A stretch of DNA of 64,000 nt from Flavobacterium sp. UBA7665. GTDB taxonomy: Bacteria; Bacteroidota; Bacteroidia; Flavobacteriales; Flavobacteriaceae. The notes below the pieces were generated by a model, which saw only the letters and a program-made list of their open reading frames with translations, searched no databases and had not been told where the DNA came from. Location: contig DLHP01000041.1 in NCBI GenBank assembly GCA_002483285.1, positions 213,943 through 277,942 on the forward strand, given 5' to 3'. The translations under genes were made by a program, and so were the position numbers. The first letter of the stretch is position 1; every line of letters starts with the position of its first letter. Of this stretch, positions 25,080 through 34,130 are shown one piece after another.

Positions 25080-26192
25080 ATGGACTTGAGTTATTGGGAG
25101 CTAAATAGTTGGTTTGCAAACGTCGACTATACCATTGTAGGCAGCGGTATTGTTGGGCTACACGCGGCTTTGCGCTTGCGTGAACGGTTTCCCGACAGCA
25201 AAATCCTCGTCATTGAAAAAGGCATGTTGCCGCAAGGAGCGAGTACAAAAAACGCTGGTTTTGCGTGCTTTGGGAGCCTTTCGGAAATCATAGATGACCT
25301 GAAAATCTATTCGGAGGAAGAAGTGCTCGCGCTGATCCAAAAACGCTGGAGCGGATTGCAATTGCTGCGCAAAAGGCTTGGTGATGTCACGATTGATTTT
25401 CGTCCGCATGGCGGTTATGAGCTCTTTCTAAACGAGGATTCCAACAGCTATAACGAATGCACGGCCAGACTGCCTTTCATCAACGAAATCCTCAGGCCGC
25501 TTTTCAAAGCCGATGTTTTTGCCAAAGAAGTCGACCGTTTTGGATTTAAAGGCATCCATGACTATGTCATCTTCAATCCGTTTGAGGCACAGATTGACAC
25601 CGGCCGGATGATGCAGGCATTGCTCAAAGAAGCAGTTGCGCAAAATATCCTGATTCTTAACCAAAAAAGTGTCGGCGGATTTTCTGAATATACCGATGGT
25701 GTTTCGGTCGCAGTTGGTGATTTCAGTTTCAAGACCAAAAAGTTACTATTCGCAACCAACGGTTTTGCATCCGAACTGACAAAAGGCGCTGTAAAACCTG
25801 CGCGCGCCCAAGTATTAATCACAGCGCCGATCCCAAATCTCGACATCAAAGGAACCTTCCATCTCGATCAAGGTTATTATTATTTCAGGAATATTGACAA
25901 CCGAATCCTACTCGGCGGCGGCCGCAACCTTGATTTTGAGGGCGAAACCACGACCCAATTCGGCCAGACCGAAATCATCCAGAAAAGGTTGGAGGATTTG
26001 TTAAAAACAGTAATTTTACCCGATACCGATTATACCATTGCGCACCGTTGGAGTGGCATCATGGGGATTGGTTCAAGCAAAACGCCGATTGTGTCGCAAT
26101 TGTCGGATCACGTGTTTTGCGGTGTAAGGCTCGGCGGCATGGGCGTTGCAATTGGAAGTTTAATAGGAACCGAACTCGCAGACCTGATATGA
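25080..26192 (+). CDS. FAD-dependent DAO-family oxidoreductase
   Basis: The protein has 370 residues. A Rossmann FAD-binding motif (YTIVGSGIVGLHAAL) is near the start, GASTKNAGFACFG contains the FAD-contact region of the glycine/D-amino-acid oxidase family, and the C-terminal RWSGIMGIGSSKTPIV and GVRLGGMGVAIG segments are typical. It would oxidise an amine-type substrate; which one is not evident. The stop overlaps the next start (ATGA), so it is translationally coupled to the transglycosylase gene. Confidence 0.85.
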   Translation: MDLSYWELNSWFANVDYTIVGSGIVGLHAALRLRERFPDSKILVIEKGMLPQGASTKNAGFACFGSLSEIIDDLKIYSEEEVLALIQKRWSGLQLLRKRLGDVTIDFRPHGGYELFLNEDSNSYNECTARLPFINEILRPLFKADVFAKEVDRFGFKGIHDYVIFNPFEAQIDTGRMMQALLKEAVAQNILILNQKSVGGFSEYTDGVSVAVGDFSFKTKKLLFATNGFASELTKGAVKPARAQVLITAPIPNLDIKGTFHLDQGYYYFRNIDNRILLGGGRNLDFEGETTTQFGQTEIIQKRLEDLLKTVILPDTDYTIAHRWSGIMGIGSSKTPIVSQLSDHVFCGVRLGGMGVAIGSLIGTELADLI

Positions 26193-26875
26193 AAAAAAGA
26201 ATGCAAAAAATATTGCGCTGGCTCTGGAAGGCAATGCTTTGGTTTGTAGCGTTGTCTATTGTATCGGTCATCATCTTCAAATGGGTGCCAATTCCCTGGA
26301 CACCGCTCATGACAACCCGCGCGATTGAAAACGCCATAGATGGAAGTGACATGGTATGCAGCCACGACTGGGTTCCGTTGGAAGAAATTTCGCCTAACTT
26401 ACAAAAGGCGGTGATTGCCAGCGAGGATGCCAATTTCCTAACGCACTATGGGTTCGATTTCAATGCAATCCAAAAAGCGATGAAGAGCAATGAGAAAGGT
26501 CGCAAATTGCGCGGCGGAAGTACCATTTCGCAGCAAACCGCCAAAAACGTATTCCTGTGGCAGGGCCGAAGTTATATTCGGAAAGGTCTCGAAGCTTATT
26601 TTACGGTACTTATAGAACTCATTTGGAGCAAGGAACGCATTATGGAAGTCTACCTCAATAGCATCGAAATGGGCGACGGCGTCTACGGCGCACAAGAAGC
26701 CTCGCGTTATTGGTACCGAAAGGACGCGGCGCACCTCACTAAAATGGAGGCGGCCGGCATTGCAGCCATCCTTCCGAATCCCAGGAAGTTTACGGCAACC
26801 AACTCTTCTGCAAAGATCAACCGCAAGAAAAGCCGCATCATTCGCGGGATGCAGGCGGTAAAACTCGACTACTAA
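26189..26875 (+). CDS. mtgA: Monofunctional peptidoglycan glycosyltransferase
   Basis: This 228-residue GT51 enzyme polymerises lipid II into glycan strands. It has one N-terminal membrane helix (about residues 15-35). The GT51 motifs are ASEDANFLTHYGFD with the catalytic Glu, then GGSTISQQTAKN, then KERIMEVYLNSIEMG. I chose ATG 26189, which overlaps the upstream TGA; the same frame is open back to 26048 but lies inside the oxidoreductase gene. It has no transpeptidase domain, as expected for MtgA. Confidence 0.93.
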   Translation: MKKRMQKILRWLWKAMLWFVALSIVSVIIFKWVPIPWTPLMTTRAIENAIDGSDMVCSHDWVPLEEISPNLQKAVIASEDANFLTHYGFDFNAIQKAMKSNEKGRKLRGGSTISQQTAKNVFLWQGRSYIRKGLEAYFTVLIELIWSKERIMEVYLNSIEMGDGVYGAQEASRYWYRKDAAHLTKMEAAGIAAILPNPRKFTATNSSAKINRKKSRIIRGMQAVKLDY

Positions 26876-26884
26876 AAACAAGAA

Positions 26885-26911
26885 AAGCCTCCAGTTGAGA
26901 GGCTTTTTTTA
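26885..26911 (+). terminator. Terminator after mtgA
   Basis: AAGCCTC and GAGGCTT pair around a 7-nt loop, followed by TTTTTT. The convergent DoxX gene ends at 26924 and may share it. Confidence 0.85.
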
Positions 26912-26923
26912 GGACTGAAAAGA

Positions 26924-27298
26924 TTATTGAAACAAAGGAGTGTATTGTTTCCAGTGCTTGTAAATTAAAATCACGTTAAAAAACAATACTGCCACAGCAA
27001 CGCCCATACCCGGAATGGCGAGGAACAAGTGAAACAAAAAGATGTTGATTGAAATCGGCGCAAGCAGAATCAAGGCAAAGGCTACCCATTTTTTGAGCAG
27101 CAGCATAATCCCGATACCCACTTCGAGTAGGCCTACAAACGGAAAGATATAGCCCGTCGCACCCAGCGAATCCATAAAATCTGCTGCCGAACCAGTTGGA
27201 GGCGGGAGCGGTATAAAATGCAAAAACTTGTTGCTTCCAAACACAACAAGCGTGATTCCTAAGATGATTCTGACAAGCATTGTAAATTGAGAATTCAT
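26924..27298 (-). CDS. DoxX-family membrane protein
   Basis: This 124-residue protein has four hydrophobic helices and the DoxX-type opening RIILGITLVVFGSNKFLHF, with GLLEVGIGIMLLL in the middle. DoxX-family proteins are small membrane proteins, some linked to quinone or redox chemistry; the role here is not evident. It stands alone. The 180-bp AT-rich spacer to the next gene shows no clear element. Confidence 0.8.
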   Translation of the reverse strand: MNSQFTMLVRIILGITLVVFGSNKFLHFIPLPPPTGSAADFMDSLGATGYIFPFVGLLEVGIGIMLLLKKWVAFALILLAPISINIFLFHLFLAIPGMGVAVAVLFFNVILIYKHWKQYTPLFQ

Positions 27299-27478
27299 AA
27301 ATTTTTATTTTATCGTTTGTAGAATACTTTAAAGATGTTCCTAAATTAATAAAATAAAGCAAACAAAAAATATAAAATTCTAAACATTCTGCTATTGGAT
27401 TGTGAAAAGATTCTTTCGTATTGCGTGCTATTTTTTTTTAAAATAAATTTACGAGTCAATCAATAAAACGTACCAATC

Positions 27479-28279
27479 ATGCAAGCACACGAAATAGATT
27501 ACCACATTTACGGCGAAGAAATGCAATATGTCGAAATAGAGCTCGACCCACAAGAAGTCGTCATTGCCGAAGTCGGCAGTTTCATGATGATGGACAACGG
27601 CATCCAAATGCAAACCATCTTCGGCGACGGAACCGGCCAGGAAAGCGGCATTTTCGGAAAAATTCTCTCCGCAGGCAAACGCGTCCTTACCGGTGAAAGC
27701 CTTTTCATGACGGCGTATTCCAACCAAAACGCAGGCAAAAGTAAAGTCTGTTTTGCATCGCCGTATCCCGGAAAAATTTTGCCAATAGACCTTACCCAGT
27801 TCGGTGGCAAGTTCATTTGCCAGAAAGATGCGTTCTTGTGCGCTGCCAAAGGCGTATCGGTAGGCATCGAATTTTCAAGGAAACTCGGACGTGGGCTTTT
27901 CGGCGGTGAAGGTTTCATCATGCAAAAAGTAGAAGGCGATGGCATGGCGTTCGTACATTCGGGCGGCACATTGGCCAAAAAAGAGCTCGCTGCCAGTGAA
28001 ATCCTAAAGGTCGATACAGGTTGCATCGTAGGCTTTACCCAAAATGTAGACTACGACATTGAATTCATCGGAGGCATCCGCAACTCCATATTTGGCGGCG
28101 AAGGATTGTTCTTTGCCACGCTTCGCGGGCCCGGAACGGTTTACGTACAGTCGCTTCCGTTTAGCCGATTGGCCGACAGGATCATCGCCTCGGCACCCAA
28201 ATCTGGAGGAAGCAGCCGCGAGGAAGGCAGTCTACTCGGCGGACTAGGGAATTTACTAGACGGAGACAATCGTTTTTAA
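27479..28279 (+). CDS. AIM24/TIGR00266-family protein
   Basis: This 266-residue protein belongs to the AIM24 (TIGR00266) family, with EVGSFMMMDNGIQM near the start, the GEGFIMQKVEGDG segment, and GPGTVYVQSLPFSRLADRI near the end. The fold is a beta-sandwich trimer related to the TRAP-like domain. The bacterial function is unknown. It is monocistronic and ends in a shared terminator. Confidence 0.9.
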   Translation: MQAHEIDYHIYGEEMQYVEIELDPQEVVIAEVGSFMMMDNGIQMQTIFGDGTGQESGIFGKILSAGKRVLTGESLFMTAYSNQNAGKSKVCFASPYPGKILPIDLTQFGGKFICQKDAFLCAAKGVSVGIEFSRKLGRGLFGGEGFIMQKVEGDGMAFVHSGGTLAKKELAASEILKVDTGCIVGFTQNVDYDIEFIGGIRNSIFGGEGLFFATLRGPGTVYVQSLPFSRLADRIIASAPKSGGSSREEGSLLGGLGNLLDGDNRF

Positions 28280-28285
28280 ATAGAA

Positions 28286-28316
28286 AAGCCCGACAATCTG
28301 CCGGGCTTTTTTTATG
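28286..28316. terminator. Bidirectional terminator AIM24 / lipoprotein
   Basis: AAGCCCG and CGGGCTT pair around a 9-nt loop, with T-runs on both strands, between convergent genes. Confidence 0.87.
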
Positions 28317-28326
28317 GTCGCTTTTA

Positions 28327-28899
28327 TTAATCAGCGATGACAATCGGATAGATGACTTGCGCATCAGTAGCACCTGCCGCATTGGTAATATCACCGTCAG
28401 AAACGCCTGCTGCATTTTTATTGGGTTCATGAATCAAGGTGACTATTAGATTCCCTGAAGCATCGGCGGTACCGGTGGTGAAGGTGAAGTTTAGCCCTAC
28501 GGGTTTACCGTTGGCATCGGTGTCGGTGTAAGCGAACGAGCCAAATGTCGCAGGCGCTTGGTAGAAAATCTGGTGTTCGTCACTTTCTTCCTCTATTTCT
28601 GTGGTAATGTTGTCTGTCGGTGTGGCCAATTCGTTGAGGAAACTAATGGCTCCGGTATAGACCGTGTTTTTCTTTAATGTGCCTGAGACGGTGACTACAG
28701 GTGCATCGGGACCATCGCCGTCAAGGTCGCGCGAAGTGAGCGTCACCACGTCTGAACCATTGGTTAGGGTAGTGGTTACCGTAGTGATGACTTCTTCTTC
28801 ATTTACGGGTATGTATACCGCAGGGTTGTCGTCATTGCTACAAGCAGAAAAAAAAGTGAGCGCCAATAAGGCAAGTGCTGAGGTTTTGATATTTTTCAT
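28327..28899 (-). CDS. Lipoprotein of a TonB-receptor operon
   Basis: The protein has 190 residues with a lipobox signal (LTFFSACSND) and a soluble, acidic, beta-rich domain. I recall similar Flavobacterium proteins being labelled 'type 1 periplasmic binding fold superfamily protein', encoded just after a TonB-dependent receptor; I cannot confirm that here. It starts 12 bases after the receptor stop, so it is the third gene of that operon. A role as a surface or periplasmic partner in metal or cofactor capture is inference. Confidence 0.65.
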   Translation of the reverse strand: MKNIKTSALALLALTFFSACSNDDNPAVYIPVNEEEVITTVTTTLTNGSDVVTLTSRDLDGDGPDAPVVTVSGTLKKNTVYTGAISFLNELATPTDNITTEIEEESDEHQIFYQAPATFGSFAYTDTDANGKPVGLNFTFTTGTADASGNLIVTLIHEPNKNAAGVSDGDITNAAGATDAQVIYPIVIAD

Positions 28900-28911
28900 A
28901 ATCTGTATGTT

Positions 28912-31296
28912 TTAATAATTAATTTTTAATTGAATTTGGAAGTTCCTGCCCGTTTCGTCTGCAAAAAAGCGCTGGCGGTTCAGGTAGTCCCGGTAATTGG
29001 TGTTTAAAATATTTTGAACAGAAAAGGCAATAACGGCATTGGTTTTACCCACTGCCTTCACCTTTACTTCAGAGTAAAAATGCAACAAATGGTAGGCTGG
29101 CGGCGGCGTACTGATATCGACAGTCACGGGTACCTGCAGTCCGTCTACTATGATGTTGGTGTCAAAGTTATTCATAGGATATTGGTTTTGCCTGCAAACC
29201 CACTCGCTCTTCAACTCTAAAACCAACGCGTGCCAGTCTTTTCGGGAGTATTGAATCTTGTTGGCCAGATTGAGAGGAGGCATATCAATCAAGTCCTGGC
29301 CTTTGCTCAAATCCCGTCCGTCTACGAATGCTGCCGTAAAATCATGGCTCCAACGCGGCGTAAGCTGCAACCTGGAATGGAGGTCAAGTCCGGCCAGTCG
29401 CGCATTGGTCTGGCGGTATTCCCAAACCGGGAAAGCCCCACGAATGGTCGTTTCAAAACCAACGGGCTGCAAGAACATATAATCCTGGATTAGGTTGAGG
29501 TAAGGGTTGATGTCAATCGAGAACGAATTCCATTTTTTTTGTACCGTAGTCGACAGCTTGAAAGCCCTTTCCTGATTGAGCCGCAATTCGCCCAACTCGA
29601 TGATTCCGGTAGCGTGATGCAGGCCATCGCTAAACAGTTCCGAAGGATTTGGGTTTCTCGACGCCAGGCTTGCGTTGGCATACCAGTCCCAATCGTGATG
29701 GAATCGCTTGCGAAATCCAAGACTCGCCGAGACATTATGAAACGCAAAAGACGGCTTGGTCAACCATTGGCTGCTCTGTTCCCCAAAAATAAAACGCGAG
29801 AAATCGGCGTCATAACCACGTTCTGCCCAGCGTGACTTCTGGTAAAACTTGATGGCATCAATCTTCGAAAAATCGTAACGGATACCCGATTCGATGGTAA
29901 AGGAATCCGAAAGTTCAAAATTCAGGATGCCGTATAGCCCCGCGTCATACTTTTCATAGGTTGGAATCAAAGCGCGTACTTTGGTGTCGGGGTTGGCAAA
30001 ATTGTGCTGGTAACTGCCACTGAGCCCGGCTTTTAACTCCCAATCCTGCGATTTCTTTTTGTAATCGATTTGAGCAGTATGCGTCAGGAGTTCCAGATCA
30101 AGGGCTGCGAGATTGTTATAATCGCCGCGCCTTACGTCGAATTCCTTGCGTTTGTTGAATTGATAGGCATACTGGAAAGCCAACGATTCTGATTCGCCCC
30201 AATATCGGTTTAACGCGGCTTTAATCAATTGATGGTTTACTTGTTGTTTGGGATTGCCAATGGTATAAGTAAAATCATTCACTACTGCCGGCACGTGGTT
30301 GTTGATGGAATTGTACAAATCGGCCACGTTTCCGGTATGTGACGCGCTTAAAATACCAATATGTGCGTTGTAGAAACTATAAAACACCGACGCGTCAAAT
30401 GTTTTTCGGGTATATTTCACATCGCCCGAAAAGTTGGCCTCACGGTTTCCGGTATTAGACAAAACATAATCGGGTGCCTGGCGATCACCCATGTATTTGA
30501 AAGTTCCCAAGGCATTCCAGCTCCAACCATACAGATTGCCTTTGTGGAGGCTCGAACTGATGCTTCCACCCCGACCGTTCGAGGACAGGTTTGCAATCGT
30601 TTTCCCAAATAGTGTGTCGTTTTTAGAAACAAATGGCTCGAGTATGACCAACCCTCCAACTGCATCACCTCCATACTGCAGTCCCGAAGCACCTTTGATC
30701 ACTGTGATTTTTCCGGCTGCGTTGACATCGAAATTCGGCGCGTGTTCTGTTCCCCATTGCTGGTCTTCGAGCTTTACATTGTTGCTGATGACGGGAACCC
30801 GACTGCCGTACAAACCATTAATCACGGGCTTTACCACGGAGCTCCCAGTTTTAAGGCTAGAAACGCCCGGTACTTCCTTAAGCGCGTCACCTAAGGTCTG
30901 GCTGCTGTATTTTTCGATGGTTTCCTGTCGGATGCGTTGTTCGGGCATAGCCGTATTGTGTGCATTATTGTTGCGTACCACACTTACCTCATTAAGGCTG
31001 GTAATGTTTTCCCTGAGCCTGAAATCGAGGGTTACTTCGCCACTTATCACTACCAGTGTATCTATGGATTTGTAACCCACGAACGAGACATGGATGCGCG
31101 TCTTTCCATCAGGGATGTCGGTCGCCACATAGTTCCCGGCGGTGTCGGATGAAACCGTTTTCGGTCCAATATGGATGTGGCTGCCAACCAGCGGAATGTC
31201 GTTGGCAGTGGTCACACGCCCGTCAACACGGAATTGTGCAAAACCAACACCGAAGCACAACAGTAAGCAATATAGGATGACTTTTTTTTGCTGCAT
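28912..31296 (-). CDS. TonB-dependent outer-membrane receptor
   Basis: The protein has 794 residues: signal peptide (residues 1-20), a carboxypeptidase-regulatory-like beta-sandwich (about 22-100), a plug domain with LGDALKEVPGVSSLKTG and VIKGASGLQYGGDAVGG, and a 22-strand barrel ending in an aromatic-residue terminus (QIQLKINY). It imports a large or scarce ligand using TonB energy. The layout, with a small His/Cys-rich protein before it and a lipoprotein after it, resembles zinc- or other metal-uptake operons of the ZnuD type. The ligand is inferred only. Confidence 0.88.
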   Translation of the reverse strand: MQQKKVILYCLLLCFGVGFAQFRVDGRVTTANDIPLVGSHIHIGPKTVSSDTAGNYVATDIPDGKTRIHVSFVGYKSIDTLVVISGEVTLDFRLRENITSLNEVSVVRNNNAHNTAMPEQRIRQETIEKYSSQTLGDALKEVPGVSSLKTGSSVVKPVINGLYGSRVPVISNNVKLEDQQWGTEHAPNFDVNAAGKITVIKGASGLQYGGDAVGGLVILEPFVSKNDTLFGKTIANLSSNGRGGSISSSLHKGNLYGWSWNALGTFKYMGDRQAPDYVLSNTGNREANFSGDVKYTRKTFDASVFYSFYNAHIGILSASHTGNVADLYNSINNHVPAVVNDFTYTIGNPKQQVNHQLIKAALNRYWGESESLAFQYAYQFNKRKEFDVRRGDYNNLAALDLELLTHTAQIDYKKKSQDWELKAGLSGSYQHNFANPDTKVRALIPTYEKYDAGLYGILNFELSDSFTIESGIRYDFSKIDAIKFYQKSRWAERGYDADFSRFIFGEQSSQWLTKPSFAFHNVSASLGFRKRFHHDWDWYANASLASRNPNPSELFSDGLHHATGIIELGELRLNQERAFKLSTTVQKKWNSFSIDINPYLNLIQDYMFLQPVGFETTIRGAFPVWEYRQTNARLAGLDLHSRLQLTPRWSHDFTAAFVDGRDLSKGQDLIDMPPLNLANKIQYSRKDWHALVLELKSEWVCRQNQYPMNNFDTNIIVDGLQVPVTVDISTPPPAYHLLHFYSEVKVKAVGKTNAVIAFSVQNILNTNYRDYLNRQRFFADETGRNFQIQLKINY

Positions 31297-31365
31297 TTTC
31301 TGTTAAAAATAAATAAACGAATAGCTCATTCCCGTTGAGAAATGTGCACAAGTGTGTATTAATTC

Positions 31366-31710
31366 TTAGCCAGTGGGTGGGCCTCGCAGCGAATAAGAAA
31401 TGCCCGAAAAAGCGCTGGGCGTTTCAGGTACGATAAAAAAGTAAGGGATTGTTTGGTGTGCGGCAAAGAATGAAAAACCGGTAATTTCGGGAGCGACAAA
31501 ATTCCCCAGACTAAATTCGCAGACGTAACAATGGTCTAAGTGACTGTGCTCATGGGTAAATTGCGGCTTGCCTTTTTCTACCTTATGGATGCATTGATTG
31601 GTAGAATATGCAGCAATGATGTGCTCAAAAGCATGCGTTGCCGGAAAGACTATCGATGAGAGCACCGATAACAGCAGCGAAATATTGAGTATGGCTACAT
31701 ATTTTTTCAT
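31366..31710 (-). CDS. Small exported His/Cys-rich protein upstream of the TonB receptor
   Basis: The protein has 114 residues from ATG 31710, which gives a signal-like start (MKKYVAILNISLLLS). A longer in-frame start at 31731 exists but would overlap the promoter-like TATATTTG at 31716-31723. The centre holds HEHSHLDHCYVC, a dense set of potential metal ligands. It is first in the TonB operon, 69 bases before the receptor. It may bind or sense metal. I do not recognise a named family. Confidence 0.65.
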   Translation of the reverse strand: MKKYVAILNISLLLSVLSSIVFPATHAFEHIIAAYSTNQCIHKVEKGKPQFTHEHSHLDHCYVCEFSLGNFVAPEITGFSFFAAHQTIPYFFIVPETPSAFSGISYSLRGPPTG

Positions 31711-31848
31711 TGCCCCAAATATAGCAAGCATCTGGCTTAGAATAACGGGTTTAACAAAACTTAAGGAAGAATTTAGTGGGCGGTGGTAAAAAAATTTGCT
31801 TTACGATAAAATTAAACTATGTTTGCCGCCTAATCAACTAAACAAACC

Positions 31849-32478
31849 ATGAAAAAACTATTATTGCTGGCCTTGCCAATACTGATGTTGTCTTGTAGTT
31901 CAGACGACGACAATGCCAATGTTCCTGTAATACCCACGCCAGCCGCCGGTGTTGCCTACTTTAGAGCAAACGTCAATGGCGTGCCTACAGACTACACATA
32001 CAATTACACCTCGGCCACTACTGCTTATGGTTTTTCTAACAGCGCCAGTGGTTCGCCAGGCGGAATGGTATTTTCATACGGAGGAGCGCTTTCAACGGCT
32101 GCATTTTCTCCTACATTTACCGTTTACTTTGACAATATGTATGTGGGCGGCTACGAGGATGAAAGCGACAATTTCTACACCACCTTCGCGACACTTCCGA
32201 CGAATTATTTAACCAACACCCAGATCGATGCCTATGTTAAAGGGATTGAAATCGATTACGAAAAAAACGGCAATCAATACAATTCGGGTTATGGCAGCCA
32301 GGCCGGGAGTACTTTTACAATCACCAGTTCTACCCAAGGGATTGAAGACGGCGGAAGTTTAAAAGTAAAAACCGTCATTGGTACGCTGAGTTGCAAACTT
32401 TACAATGTAGATGATGTTACCGATGTGGTCACCATTTCTAACGGAAGTTTCAAAGTGATTTTACGGGAAGACTATTAA
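31849..32478 (+). CDS. Hypothetical lipoprotein
   Basis: The protein has 209 residues with a clear lipobox signal (LPILMLSCSS) followed by an acidic linker (DDDN). The rest is a beta-rich, Gly/Ser/Tyr-rich domain. I do not recognise the family. It stands alone and ends in a strong terminator shared with asd. Confidence 0.75.
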   Translation: MKKLLLLALPILMLSCSSDDDNANVPVIPTPAAGVAYFRANVNGVPTDYTYNYTSATTAYGFSNSASGSPGGMVFSYGGALSTAAFSPTFTVYFDNMYVGGYEDESDNFYTTFATLPTNYLTNTQIDAYVKGIEIDYEKNGNQYNSGYGSQAGSTFTITSSTQGIEDGGSLKVKTVIGTLSCKLYNVDDVTDVVTISNGSFKVILREDY

Positions 32479-32500
32479 TCCACAGAGATTAAAAGTAAAA

Positions 32501-32527
32501 AGAGCGCCAACCGGCGCTCTTTTTTTA
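32501..32527. terminator. Bidirectional terminator lipoprotein / asd
   Basis: AGAGCGCC and GGCGCTCT form a perfect 8-bp stem around AACC, with A and T runs on each side. It serves two convergent genes. Confidence 0.9.
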
Positions 32528-33514
32528 TACCAATTGATTGGCTACCAAATATTCTGCAATCTGCACCGTATTGGTCGCGGCGCCTTTCCTGAGGTTGTCG
32601 GCAACAATCCACATGTTTAAAGTATTCGGTTGGCTTTCGTCGCGGCGGATGCGGCCAACAAAAACCTCGTCTTTGCCTTGTGCGTACATCGGCATCGGGT
32701 AGGTGTAGGTGTCGGTGTTGTCCTGCACGACCACGCCTGCTGTATGGTGTAAAATGTTTCGCACTTCGTTGAGGTCAAAATCATTAGAAAATTCAACGTT
32801 GACGGCTTCGCTATGCCCACCTACAACAGGAATCCTGACGGCGGTTGCGGTTACGGCGATGGTTTTATCGCCTATGATTTTCTGTGTTTCACGCACCAGC
32901 TTCATCTCTTCTTTGGTGTAGTCGTTGTCTTCAAAAACGTCACATTGCGGAATGGCATTGCGGTGGATTGGGTATTTATAGGCCATTTCGCCTTTTATGC
33001 CGGCGTACTCGTTTTCTAATTGTTGAACGGCTTTCACCCCGGTTCCTGTAATGGATTGATATGTCGAGACCACAACACGCTTAATGTTGTATTTGTGGTG
33101 CAGCGGCGCCAAGACCATTACGAGTTGGATGGTGGAGCAGTTGGGGTTGGCAATGATTTTGTCTGCCGTTGTCAAGGTCGAAGCGTTGATTTCGGGAACC
33201 ACCAGTTTTTTGTCGGGGTCCATTCTCCAGGCCGAAGAATTGTCAATTACCGTAGTGCCGGCAGCGGCAAATTTTGGTGCCCATTCTAGCGAGGTGTTTC
33301 CTCCAGCCGAAAAAAGCGCGATATCGGCTTTCCTGTCTACAGCGGTTTGCATGCCTACCACCGTGTAATTTTTTCCCCTGAAACTGATTTCCTTTCCAAC
33401 CGATTTTTCGGAAGCAACGGGAATCAATTCGGTCACCGGAAAATTCCTTTCGGCCAAAACCTGGAGCATCACTTCGCCTACCATTCCGGTAGCGCCAACT
33501 ACAGCAACTTTCAT
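32525..33514 (-). CDS. asd: Aspartate-semialdehyde dehydrogenase
   Basis: This 329-residue enzyme reduces aspartyl phosphate to aspartate semialdehyde for lysine/diaminopimelate, methionine and threonine synthesis. The NADP-binding GATGMVGEVML is at the N-terminus, the catalytic Cys is in NPNCSTIQ, and GGHSEAVNVEF is the substrate-binding region. The start fits the family. A TACTTTTG element at 33550-33557 (minus strand) lies 35 bases upstream and could be its promoter. Confidence 0.96.
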   Translation of the reverse strand: MKVAVVGATGMVGEVMLQVLAERNFPVTELIPVASEKSVGKEISFRGKNYTVVGMQTAVDRKADIALFSAGGNTSLEWAPKFAAAGTTVIDNSSAWRMDPDKKLVVPEINASTLTTADKIIANPNCSTIQLVMVLAPLHHKYNIKRVVVSTYQSITGTGVKAVQQLENEYAGIKGEMAYKYPIHRNAIPQCDVFEDNDYTKEEMKLVRETQKIIGDKTIAVTATAVRIPVVGGHSEAVNVEFSNDFDLNEVRNILHHTAGVVVQDNTDTYTYPMPMYAQGKDEVFVGRIRRDESQPNTLNMWIVADNLRKGAATNTVQIAEYLVANQLV

Positions 33515-33595
33515 ATATTTTTATTTAGGTGTTAGAGATTTTAGAAGTACAAAAGTAACCAGAAAAGTAATTCGGTGCAGCCTTTATAAAAAGAA

Positions 33596-33621
33596 AAACC
33601 GTCCAAGGGTGCGGACGGTTT
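33596..33621 (-). terminator. Terminator after mscL
   Basis: AAACCGTCC and GGACGGTTT pair around an 8-nt loop; on the minus strand the stem is followed by TTTCTTTTT. It isolates mscL from asd. Confidence 0.85.
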
Positions 33622-33655
33622 GAGTGAGACATTGAATATTATAATGTAGCGGAAC

Positions 33656-34039
33656 TTATCTGTTTTTGAGCGCGTCGCGGATTTCCATAAGCAACTTTTC
33701 TTCGTTGGTTGGTGCAGGCGGTGCGGCAGGAGCAGCTTCTTCTTTCTTCCTCATGCTGTTTACGCCTTTAACCAATAAAAAGATTACAAACGCGATTACA
33801 ATGAACCCGATTGTGGCTGCGATGAACTTCCCATACAAAATCCCACCGTCGGTTTTGAGCTGCTCGATGTTTTCGAGTTGTGCGGCTTTGAGCGCTGGCG
33901 TAAGTAGTGCCGGTGTAATCACGTCTTCAACCAATGAAGACACGATTTTGCCGAATGCCGCGCCAATAATGACTCCGACAGCCAAATCCATTACATTTCC
34001 TTTGGCTATAAAATCTTTGAATTCTGACATCATTCCCAT
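33656..34039 (-). CDS. mscL: Large-conductance mechanosensitive channel
   Basis: This 127-residue protein has two membrane helices and the family N-terminus (SEFKDFIAKGN, then VMDLAVGVIIGAAFGKIVSS). The pentameric channel opens under membrane tension to release solutes on osmotic downshift. The C-terminal part has a short Ala/Pro linker and an amphipathic helix. I kept the first Met at 34039, which aligns with known MscL starts; two further Met codons follow closely. Confidence 0.95.
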   Translation of the reverse strand: MGMMSEFKDFIAKGNVMDLAVGVIIGAAFGKIVSSLVEDVITPALLTPALKAAQLENIEQLKTDGGILYGKFIAATIGFIVIAFVIFLLVKGVNSMRKKEEAAPAAPPAPTNEEKLLMEIRDALKNR

Positions 34040-34130
34040 AAATTGTTTGTTTTAGGTTAAAATTGAGTTTATATGACAACGAATTTAGATAAAAAAAGAA
34101 AAGAACTGCAACAGTTTTATTAAATTTTAA

